From contig JAKVKU010000001.1 in the NCBI GenBank assembly GCA_022484695.1, positions 310,001-374,000 on the forward strand: a stretch of 64,000 nucleotides of DNA, given 5' to 3'. The notes under the pieces are model-generated. The model saw only the letters and a list, made by a program, of their open reading frames with translations, was not told the origin of the DNA and ran no database searches. Positions 31,657-38,989 of this stretch are shown in pieces (the stretch's first letter is position 1; every line of letters starts with the position of its first letter). This DNA is from Lactobacillus sp. (lineage in GTDB: Bacteria > Bacillota > Bacilli > Lactobacillales > Lactobacillaceae). A program made the position numbers and the translations under genes.

Positions 31657-32820
31657 ATGATGTCAACCTATACAGTTACCGATTATGGGGTCCAACCCAA
31701 CTATCAAACCAGCCAAACCGCGGCCATTCAAGCGGTGATCGACCAGTGTCACGCAGCGGGGGGCGGTCAAATTACCTTCCCCAAAGGCTATTACCACACC
31801 GGCGGCCTACGCCTATACAGCGACATGACCCTATATTTACAAAGTGGCGCTTGGCTCATCGGCAGTACGGATTTAGCTGACTACCAAGATTTTCATATCC
31901 CCAGCTCCATTCAATACTTACAAGATCCCGAATACATCCAAGCCTGGCACTTACCACCCTATTATTTCTACGCGCTCATTCAAGCTTTTCATGAAAAAAA
32001 TATCACCATTGTGGGAGAAGCTAATTCTGGCTTTGACGGCCGGGATTTGTGGGATGCCCGGGGTGAAGAGGGCTTCCGGGGCCCCATGGGTGTTATTTTA
32101 TCCGGCTGCCAAAATGTGACCTTAAAGGGTTATCAGTTCAAAAACAGTGCCAACTGGTCCCACTGTTTAGACGCCTGCCAGGATTTGACCATTCAACAGG
32201 TGGCGATATACGCCGGCCATGATGGCTTTAATTTGCATCACTCCCAAAATATCTTGATTGAAGACTGTTTACTGGAAACCGGCGATGATGCCTTTGCCGG
32301 CTATGATGTCAGCGACCTGGTGGCCCGCAATTGTGAAGTGCGTACGGCTTGTAACGGGGCCCGCATTGGCGGCCACAACCTGGTCTTTGACGGGGTCAAT
32401 TTCAAAGGCCCCGGCACATATCCCCATATTTCCGAAGGCACTTATTACACCCATGCTATTTTGAAATATTACGCCGTGATCCCGGAACAATACCGCTACG
32501 ACACCGGGTCCATCACCTTTAAAAATTGTCAGGTGGACCAAGCCTATCGCCTGGTGATCTACGACTACGGCAACCACGCCCTAATGCATGAAGCCCAACC
32601 CCTAAGTGACTTGACCTTTGAGAATGTGACCATCAATGGCCTGAGCCACAGCTCTACCGTCTACGGCCATCACCACCCCCTGACTTTAACCTTCAAAGAC
32701 TGTCAAATTACCAACGTCAGTATGCCATTCTTGCAGTATGATGACGCTGTAAATTTGCAGCTCGACGAAAAATTAACTGCTACCGACGATGCCCTTTTTC
32801 AGAAAACAAAGCCGGTCTAA
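31657..32820 (+). CDS. GH28-like right-handed beta-helix protein (polygalacturonase family)
   Basis: A protein of about 387 residues without a signal peptide. The start TDYGVQPNYQTSQTAAIQAVIDQC and GGGQITFPKGYYHTGGL is typical of GH28/pectin-lyase-like helices. ETGDDAFAGYD carries an adjacent aspartate pair like the GH28 active site, but the NTD and GHG motifs of true polygalacturonases are not seen; CNGARIGGHN stands in their place. The substrate is therefore uncertain. Starts at 31657 and 31660 are both possible; the longer frame to 31618 overlaps the previous gene. It is the last of three co-directional genes. Confidence 0.65.
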   Translation: MMSTYTVTDYGVQPNYQTSQTAAIQAVIDQCHAAGGGQITFPKGYYHTGGLRLYSDMTLYLQSGAWLIGSTDLADYQDFHIPSSIQYLQDPEYIQAWHLPPYYFYALIQAFHEKNITIVGEANSGFDGRDLWDARGEEGFRGPMGVILSGCQNVTLKGYQFKNSANWSHCLDACQDLTIQQVAIYAGHDGFNLHHSQNILIEDCLLETGDDAFAGYDVSDLVARNCEVRTACNGARIGGHNLVFDGVNFKGPGTYPHISEGTYYTHAILKYYAVIPEQYRYDTGSITFKNCQVDQAYRLVIYDYGNHALMHEAQPLSDLTFENVTINGLSHSSTVYGHHHPLTLTFKDCQITNVSMPFLQYDDAVNLQLDEKLTATDDALFQKTKPV

Positions 32821-32874
32821 AAAACTTGGCTTGAAAAAGCTCTCTTAGCTGACCAGCCCGCCTCAATAGTGATA

Positions 32875-32883
32875 TGCTATACT
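32875..32883 (+). promoter_or_regulatory. Extended -10 promoter of the GntR gene
   Basis: TGCTATACT, an extended -10 motif without a good -35, lies 28 bp before the GTG start. Confidence 0.55.
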
Positions 32884-32910
32884 CAAATCCAAGAGAGCGA
32901 GGAGGTCATC

Positions 32911-33633
32911 GTGGCAGATTTAGTTTATCAAAGGGTAATTAGCGCGTTACAGCAACAAATCAATCAAGGTAAATTCGCAGACTTAAAATTACCAAACGAG
33001 CGTGTGCTGGCTGAAGAATTTAACGTCAGCCGCAGCAGTGTCAAAAAGGCACTTAACAGTTTGATCCAACGGGGGATGATTTTTCAAAAACAGGGGGCTG
33101 GGACGTTTATCAACCCGCTTTATTTGAAGAATCGCCCCATGTACAACATTTCCGGGGATAACGTTGGGGTCACGGATATGTATCAAAAAGACGGCCAACA
33201 TCCAGACATTCAAGTGCTGGGGTTTAAAGTCTTGCCCGCTAAGCCAGAAATTCAAGAAGCTTTGTTTCTGGAGCCTGGGGAATTTGTTTACGAGATCCAG
33301 CGACTGCGGGCCTTTGACGACCAGCCATTTATGATTGAAGATGGCTTTGTCCCCGTCAAATTAGTCCCCGACCTCACGGAGAAAATGATTGCCGGCTCCT
33401 TGTATAATTATTTGCAAGAATCCCGCAATATTTTTGTGACCCGGTCATTTTTGACCATCTCCGCAGACGTGTCCAACAAGCAAGACCAAAAATTGTTGAA
33501 ATTAAAACCAGTTGAACCCGTTGGTGTGATGGAAGGTATCTTCTTTACCGATCGGGGCACACCGATTGAATTTTCCCACATGCGTTTGCACTATAAATTC
33601 ATGCGTTACAACACGTTTACCGCTTTAAATTAA
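32911..33633 (+). CDS. GntR-family regulator, HutC/UTRA type
   Basis: A 240-residue regulator. The winged helix at about residues 5-65 contains LPNERVLAEEFNVSRSSVKKAL and a wing QKQGAGTFI. The UTRA effector domain (about 85-235) senses a sugar or sugar phosphate in this family. The GTG at 32911, 5 nt after AGGAGG, is preferred to upstream in-frame codons. It lies between the GH43/beta-helix unit and the phosphoketolase gene, so it may control either, with a sugar phosphate as ligand. Confidence 0.85.
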   Translation: MADLVYQRVISALQQQINQGKFADLKLPNERVLAEEFNVSRSSVKKALNSLIQRGMIFQKQGAGTFINPLYLKNRPMYNISGDNVGVTDMYQKDGQHPDIQVLGFKVLPAKPEIQEALFLEPGEFVYEIQRLRAFDDQPFMIEDGFVPVKLVPDLTEKMIAGSLYNYLQESRNIFVTRSFLTISADVSNKQDQKLLKLKPVEPVGVMEGIFFTDRGTPIEFSHMRLHYKFMRYNTFTALN

Positions 33634-33661
33634 AATTGGTACGTTCCTTTTTTAAAATTGG

Positions 33662-33690
33662 TTGACATTTTGGATTTATTCGATTATGAT
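33662..33690 (+). promoter_or_regulatory. Strong sigma-70 promoter of the phosphoketolase gene
   Basis: A consensus TTGACA, then 17 bp, then TATGAT. The untranslated leader is about 90 nt, ending in AGGAGGGT. Confidence 0.8.
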
Positions 33691-33788
33691 GTGGGGGAAG
33701 TTGATATTAAAAGTGTGCGCCGATAAATTTGTTCGATTTTGGCCATACGATTTCTTTACCGCTAGACAATTTAGGAGGGTGTATTTGC

Positions 33789-36173
33789 ATGGTAGATACA
33801 AAAGCACAAACAGATTATTCTTCCAAAGAGTACTTTGACTTATTAGACAAATATTGGCGCGCTGCCAACTACATTTCTGTTGGTCAATTATACTTAAAAG
33901 ATAATCCGTTATTGAAACGGCCCCTAAAGGCCACTGATCTCAAGGTTCATCCAATTGGACACTGGGGTACAATTTCTGGTCAAAACTTTATTTATGCCCA
34001 TTTAGATCGTGTTATCAATAAATACAACTTAAATATGTTCTACATCGAAGGTCCCGGTCATGGTGGCCAAGTCATGGTTTCAAACGCCTACTTGGACGGC
34101 AGTTACACTGAGATTTATCCACGTATCACTGAAGATGCAACTGGCTTACAACGCCTATTCAAACAATTCTCATTCCCTGGTGGGGTAGCCAGCCATGCGG
34201 CAGCTGAAACACCAGGTTCTATCCATGAAGGTGGGGAATTAGGTTACTCCATTTCCCATGGTGTAGGTGCAATTTTTGATAACCCTGATGTTATCGCAGC
34301 AACGGTTGTTGGTGATGGTGAAGCTGAAACTGGTCCTTTGGCTGGTTCTTGGTTCTCTAACGTCTTCATCAACCCAGTAAATGATGGGGCAATTTTGCCA
34401 ATCTTGAACTTAAATGGTTTCAAGATTGCTAACCCTACTATCTTAGCCCGTAAATCAGACGAAGAATTACAAAAATACTTTGAAGGCTTAGGTTGGGAAC
34501 CAATCTTTGTTGAAGGCGACGATCCTCAAAAACTTCATCCAGAACTTGCCAAAGCTATGGATCAAGCCGTTGAAGGCATCAAAGCTATTCAAGACAAAGC
34601 CCGTAAAGCACCTGCCGACGAAGCAACTCGCCCAGTATGGCCAATGATCATCTTCCGCGCCCCTAAAGGCTGGACTGGTCCTAAGACTTGGAACGGCGAA
34701 CCTATCGAAGATTCTTACCGTGCCCATCAGATTCCAATTCCTGTTGACCAATTAGATACCCAACATTCTGATGCTTTGGTTGACTGGTTGAAATCTTACA
34801 AGCCAGAAGAATTATTTGATGATAATGGCACATTATTACCTGAAATCAAAGCCATCGCCCCAACTGGGGACCAACGGATGGCTAAAAACCCAATCACTAA
34901 CGGTGGGATCGATCCTAAACCTTTGAACTTACCAGATTGGCGTGACTACGCTTTAGATAACACCAAACATGGTGAAAACGAAGCCCAAGACATGGTTGAA
35001 TTAGGTAAATTCTATCGGGATGTTATCCGTAACAACCCTAAGAACTTCCGTATCTTTGGCCCAGATGAAACAGCTTCAAACCGTCTACAAGATGTCTTTG
35101 AAACAACTGGCCGTCAATGGATGGAACCAATCCGCCCTGGCAATGACTCTGACATGACTCCTGCTGGGCGGGTAATTGATTCGCAATTATCTGAACATCA
35201 AGACGAAGGTTGGCTTGAAGGTTATACTTTAACTGGTCGTCATGGTATCTTTGCTAGTTACGAAGCCTTCTTACGGGTCGTTGACTCTATGTTGACCCAA
35301 CACTTCAAGTGGATCCGTAAAGCTGACGAACTTGCTTGGCGTAACAAGTATCCTTCATTGAACGTCATCTCTGCTTCTACTTCTTTCCAACAAGACCATA
35401 ACGGTTATACCCACCAAGATCCTGGTGTATTGACGCACTTGTCTGAAAAGAAACCGAAGTACATCCGTGAATACTTGCCTGCTGATACCAACACTTTGTT
35501 GGCTGTTATGCATAAAGCACTCGGGATGCAACAAACCTTGAACTTAACCGTTGCTTCTAAGCATCCAAGACCACAATTCTACACGGTCCAAGAAGCAGAA
35601 CAATTAGTTGACCAAGGCTTGAAAGTTATCGACTGGGCTAGCACCACTAAAGCCGGTGAAGAACCTGATGTTGTTATCGCAGCAGCTGGGACTGAACCTA
35701 ACTTAGAAGCTCTAGCTTCAATCACGATTTTGCACAAACAATTCCCTGATTTGAAGATTCGTTTCATCAACGTTGTTGACTTGTTGAAGTTACGTCATCC
35801 GTCTGAAGACCCTCGTGGTTTGAGTGATGAAGAATTTGACAACTACTTTACAGCTGACAAACCAGTCATCTTTGCTTTCCACGGCTACGAAGACTTGATC
35901 CAAAGCATCTTCTTCAAACGCCATAACCATAACTTATATGTTCATGGTTACCGTGAAGATGGGGATATCACCACACCATTTGATATCCGGGTTATGAACG
36001 AATTGGATCGTTATCATTTAGCTAAAGATGCTGCAACTTCTGTTTACGGCACCAAAGCTGCTGAGTTCAACTCTACCATGGATGATAAACTCCAAAAACA
36101 CCACGACTACATTCGCGCTGAGGGTACTGACTTAGACGAAGTGAACGACTGGAAATGGGAACCATTAAACTAA
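33789..36173 (+). CDS. xpkA: Xylulose-5-phosphate/fructose-6-phosphate phosphoketolase
   Basis: A 794-residue thiamine-diphosphate enzyme of normal family length. It splits xylulose 5-phosphate into acetyl phosphate and glyceraldehyde 3-phosphate and is the key step for pentose use in lactobacilli. Signature segments are [50 protein letters not shown] and [13 protein letters not shown] (the cofactor site), and [12 protein letters not shown]. The ATG at 33789 is 8 nt after AGGAGGG. Codon use is biased to a few T-ending and A-ending codons, unlike the G/C-richer neighbours, as expected for a highly expressed gene. Confidence 0.97.
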   Translation: MVDTKAQTDYSSKEYFDLLDKYWRAANYISVGQLYLKDNPLLKRPLKATDLKVHPIGHWGTISGQNFIYAHLDRVINKYNLNMFYIEGPGHGGQVMVSNAYLDGSYTEIYPRITEDATGLQRLFKQFSFPGGVASHAAAETPGSIHEGGELGYSISHGVGAIFDNPDVIAATVVGDGEAETGPLAGSWFSNVFINPVNDGAILPILNLNGFKIANPTILARKSDEELQKYFEGLGWEPIFVEGDDPQKLHPELAKAMDQAVEGIKAIQDKARKAPADEATRPVWPMIIFRAPKGWTGPKTWNGEPIEDSYRAHQIPIPVDQLDTQHSDALVDWLKSYKPEELFDDNGTLLPEIKAIAPTGDQRMAKNPITNGGIDPKPLNLPDWRDYALDNTKHGENEAQDMVELGKFYRDVIRNNPKNFRIFGPDETASNRLQDVFETTGRQWMEPIRPGNDSDMTPAGRVIDSQLSEHQDEGWLEGYTLTGRHGIFASYEAFLRVVDSMLTQHFKWIRKADELAWRNKYPSLNVISASTSFQQDHNGYTHQDPGVLTHLSEKKPKYIREYLPADTNTLLAVMHKALGMQQTLNLTVASKHPRPQFYTVQEAEQLVDQGLKVIDWASTTKAGEEPDVVIAAAGTEPNLEALASITILHKQFPDLKIRFINVVDLLKLRHPSEDPRGLSDEEFDNYFTADKPVIFAFHGYEDLIQSIFFKRHNHNLYVHGYREDGDITTPFDIRVMNELDRYHLAKDAATSVYGTKAAEFNSTMDDKLQKHHDYIRAEGTDLDEVNDWKWEPLN

Positions 36174-36338
36174 TTTAACCTGTGTTTCAAAGCGTGTTTT
36201 GCACAGACGCGTTTCTCCAAATAAATAGATCATAGCTTCAAAGGGTCCGTCCAACCCTTTGGGACAAGCGCCAAAACCATGTACTAAATTGAAGTCATAC
36301 TTCAAAGTAATAACCTCAAATCAAATATTACAAAAAAT

Positions 36339-36380
36339 CGCCATCATTTCAGAAGCGCAGCTGAAATGGTGGCGGTTTTT
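36339..36380. terminator. Terminator between phosphoketolase and XRE regulator genes
   Basis: CGCCATCATTTCAG pairs with CTGAAATGGTGGCG (one wobble), with a T-run on the plus side and an A-run on the other, so it can work in both directions. Confidence 0.85.
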
Positions 36381-36388
36381 GTTTTGGT

Positions 36389-37195
36389 TTAAGCATTATC
36401 AGTTCGCAGATTTTGCAACAAGGCCAAACTAGCTTCATCCCCGGGCAACTGAATGCCCACATAAAGACTTTGCCCAGGGACTTCGAGGGTATGTTCCAGC
36501 AAATAGAGCTCTTCATGATGGGGCAAGGACAACAGCAGGGGCTGAACTTGGAAGTTGGCCACGGTCAACTGCTGCCAAGTTTGTTGGAAAGTGGCATTTT
36601 GTTCAATAGCTTTAAAAACTTGAAAGAGTACCGGCGAGGCCGCATCCCGGCTATATTGTTGGCGAAATAAGGCGGTCATGTAGGCGGCATAGGTGGGCCA
36701 GTCGGTCAGCCGGTCTTTTAAAATAGCACTATGAAATACCCGCCAAATCAAGTTGCGCTGCAGCTGGGATTGGCTTAAGAAATCGCCATATAACTGCTTA
36801 TAAGTGGCATTTGCCCCAAGAACAGTCAGGTTTTGGTCCATGATAAAGGCCGGGGCGGGTAATTGCTGGTCCAGTAACTGGGCCAATTCAAGATTACCTG
36901 GATCAGTAACTTTTGCCGGGGGAATTTGACTAGCTAAGTTAAAGACGTAGGTCTGTTCGGCTGTATTCAAAGCCAGGGCCTGACAAAGGCTTTGTAACAC
37001 TTCTGGGGAGGCATTGGCTCCTGTTCTGCCCTGCTCAATGCGGGTGTACCAATCGGTGCTCACGTGGGCCAAGGTGGCCACTTCTTCGCGGGTCAACCCC
37101 GGCGTGCGGCGCTTGATAGTCGGAACTTCAAATTTGGTCCGGTCGGCATGGGTGCGTTTATATCTGAAGAAATGCCCCATCACTTGTTCGTTCAT
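36389..37195 (-). CDS. XRE-family regulator with MmyB-type ligand domain
   Basis: A 268-residue protein. The helix-turn-helix at about residues 28-75 (TPGLTREEVATLAHVSTDWYTRIEQGR) is the MmyB type, and the C-terminal 170 residues are the PAS-like ligand-binding domain of that family (PAFIMDQNLTVLGAN). The ATG at 37195 is 5 nt after GAGGTG; the ATG at 37198 is closer. It is divergent from the GAPDH gene, with a tandem dyad between the two, so it may control that gene and itself. The ligand is unknown. Confidence 0.82.
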   Translation of the reverse strand: MNEQVMGHFFRYKRTHADRTKFEVPTIKRRTPGLTREEVATLAHVSTDWYTRIEQGRTGANASPEVLQSLCQALALNTAEQTYVFNLASQIPPAKVTDPGNLELAQLLDQQLPAPAFIMDQNLTVLGANATYKQLYGDFLSQSQLQRNLIWRVFHSAILKDRLTDWPTYAAYMTALFRQQYSRDAASPVLFQVFKAIEQNATFQQTWQQLTVANFQVQPLLLSLPHHEELYLLEHTLEVPGQSLYVGIQLPGDEASLALLQNLRTDNA

Positions 37196-37210
37196 CATAT
37201 CACCTCAAAG

Positions 37211-37232
37211 TAGGATGACTTATCCTAGGATA
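37211..37232. promoter_or_regulatory. Candidate operator of the XRE regulator, overlapping TAGGAT/ATCCTA dyads
   Basis: TAGGAT-N5-ATCCTA overlaps the perfect palindrome TATCCTAGGATA. It is just upstream of the regulator ribosome binding site and about 80 bp before the GAPDH start. Confidence 0.6.
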
Positions 37233-37314
37233 ACTGCGGTCTGTTTGCCCCCGACAACACGAGGCATACTAAGACTGTATTCTAATACTAAGCATACTAC
37301 GAGGAGATAATGAT

Positions 37315-38340
37315 ATGACAGTAAAAATTGGTATTAATGGTTTTGGTAGAATTGGCCGCTTAGCTTTCCGGCGTATTTTAGAAATCGGCCCGGCTTCAGG
37401 CATTGAGGTCGTGGCCATTAATGATTTGACAGCCCCCGCCATGTTGGCCCAGCTGTTGAAATATGATTCCACCCACGGGGCCTTAAAGGCGGAGGTAGCG
37501 GCAACGGCAGATAGCATCCTGGTGGCTGGTAAAAATTATCCGGTTTATGCCAACCCCAATGCCGCTGACTTGCCCTGGGTTCAAAAGGATGGTGTCGACT
37601 TTGTCCTGGAATGTACTGGCTTTTACACCAGTCAAACCAAAGCCCAGGCCCATTTAAATGCTGGTGTCAAGCGGGTCTTGATTTCAGCCCCAGCTGGCGC
37701 TGATGTGCCCACGATTGTTTACAATGTGAATGATGGTATCTTGACAGCTACCGATCAAATTGTCTCAGCAGGGTCTTGTACCACCAATTGCTTAGCGCCC
37801 ATGGCGGCCGCTTTGGACCAGGAATTCGGCATTGAAGTAGGCACCATGACCACCGTGCATGCCTATACGTCCACCCAGATGTTGCTGGATGGCCCGGTTC
37901 GCGGGGGTAACTTACGTGCAGCTCGCTCAGCGGCAGTGAACACCATCCCCCATTCTTCCGGCGCGGCCAAAGCCATCGGGCTGGTTTTGCCCAAACTCAA
38001 CGGCAAACTACAAGGTCATGCCCAACGGGTCCCAGTGACAGATGGTTCTTTAACAGAGCTGGTCACGCTTTTGCAGACCAAAGGCTTAACCGCTGAACAA
38101 GTCAACGCCCACATCAAGCCTTATACTGAGGGAAATGACAGTTTTGGCTGGACGGCTGATCAAATCGTTTCCAGCGATATTATCGATACCACCTTTGGCT
38201 CGGTGTTTGACCCCAGTCAAACCGAAGTGGTGTCTGCCGGGGATGTTCAGTTGGTCAAAACCGTGGCCTGGTACGACAACGAATACGGCTTTACCTGTCA
38301 AATGGTGCGGACGTTGCTTAAAATGGCCCAACTTGGGTAG
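37315..38340 (+). CDS. gap: Glyceraldehyde-3-phosphate dehydrogenase, type I (solitary copy)
   Basis: A 341-residue enzyme. The NAD-binding start is [14 protein letters not shown], followed by AINDLT, whose aspartate favours NAD over NADP. The catalytic Cys155 lies in [14 protein letters not shown], and the conserved [14 protein letters not shown] and [15 protein letters not shown] follow. It oxidises glyceraldehyde 3-phosphate to 1,3-bisphosphoglycerate. It is not in the usual gap-pgk-tpi operon but alone beside an XRE regulator, so it may be a second, conditionally used copy, perhaps serving flux from the phosphoketolase nearby. Confidence 0.95.
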   Translation: MTVKIGINGFGRIGRLAFRRILEIGPASGIEVVAINDLTAPAMLAQLLKYDSTHGALKAEVAATADSILVAGKNYPVYANPNAADLPWVQKDGVDFVLECTGFYTSQTKAQAHLNAGVKRVLISAPAGADVPTIVYNVNDGILTATDQIVSAGSCTTNCLAPMAAALDQEFGIEVGTMTTVHAYTSTQMLLDGPVRGGNLRAARSAAVNTIPHSSGAAKAIGLVLPKLNGKLQGHAQRVPVTDGSLTELVTLLQTKGLTAEQVNAHIKPYTEGNDSFGWTADQIVSSDIIDTTFGSVFDPSQTEVVSAGDVQLVKTVAWYDNEYGFTCQMVRTLLKMAQLG

Positions 38341-38391
38341 GATTTGAAGTGGCTTTAGGCTAGATGACGTTAATTTCAATATGCTTGTTGT

Positions 38392-38436
38392 AAAACAGCC
38401 CCTATTTCAAACTTATTTTGAATGGGGGCTATTTTG
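38392..38436. terminator. Bidirectional terminator between GAPDH and EIIA genes
   Basis: AGCCCC...TTTCAAA pairs with TTTGAA...GGGGCT, with T- and A-rich flanks; the genes are convergent. Confidence 0.7.
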
Positions 38437-38459
38437 CTGGCAACAATACCAGCTAGGGA

Positions 38460-38867
38460 TTAGAAAAAACCATCCCCGTCATTATTAGCGACTTTTTTTA
38501 ATACCACGTGCTGTAAATTAGTTTTGGCCTGGTCTAAGACATGTTCAATCTCTTTATCGCTTTGGGGCGGCGTTAATACCACTTGCAGGGCCAGGGCCAA
38601 ATTCATCCCCCCCAGCAAGGTCACATTGGGCAAATCTAACAGTGCCATGGCGGCATTACACATGCTGCCGCCTACCAGATCTGCTAAAATTAAGACCTGT
38701 TGCTCGGGCTGGATCGTTTGGCGAATCTGTTGAATAATGTCATCTGGTTTTTCCCCAGGCATGAGGCCATGGGCTTCCAGTTGTTTTTGTGGACCAGCAA
38801 TCATTTCAACGGCTGCCTTTAATCCGACGGCTAATTGATTGTGGGAAATAAAGATAATTCTTGTCAT
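38460..38867 (-). CDS. PTS mannose-family EIIA component, monocistronic
   Basis: A 135-residue EIIA with the phosphorylated histidine at about residue 9 in FISHNQLAVGL, GLMPGEKPDD and LADLVGGSMCNAA. It resembles the operon 2 EIIA but is encoded alone, with its own sigma-54 promoter, downstream of the second activator. It probably supplies phosphate to the EIIB of operon 3, which lacks an EIIA. Confidence 0.92.
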   Translation of the reverse strand: MTRIIFISHNQLAVGLKAAVEMIAGPQKQLEAHGLMPGEKPDDIIQQIRQTIQPEQQVLILADLVGGSMCNAAMALLDLPNVTLLGGMNLALALQVVLTPPQSDKEIEHVLDQAKTNLQHVVLKKVANNDGDGFF

Positions 38868-38910
38868 GCGTGACGTCTCCTAACTGTTATGGGGTTCCAT
38901 CCTCTATCAA

Positions 38911-38926
38911 GCAAGTAACGTGCCAA
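38911..38926 (-). promoter_or_regulatory. Sigma-54 promoter of the monocistronic EIIA gene
   Basis: On the minus strand TTGGCACGTTACTTGC, an exact -24/-12 match, 44 bp upstream of the start codon. Confidence 0.92.
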
Positions 38927-38949
38927 ACTTCCTGTTTAATCTTAAAAAA

Positions 38950-38983
38950 CAAAAACGGTTCTACCAAAATAGGTCAGAACCGT
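38950..38983 (-). terminator. Terminator downstream of activator 2
   Basis: On the minus strand ACGGTTCT pairs with AGAACCGT and TTTTTG follows. It separates the activator gene from the EIIA promoter. Confidence 0.8.
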
Positions 38984-38989
38984 CGGGGG

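Noticed and set aside
34488-34751. Antisense frame within the phosphoketolase gene
   Set aside because: Shadow of a strongly biased coding sequence.
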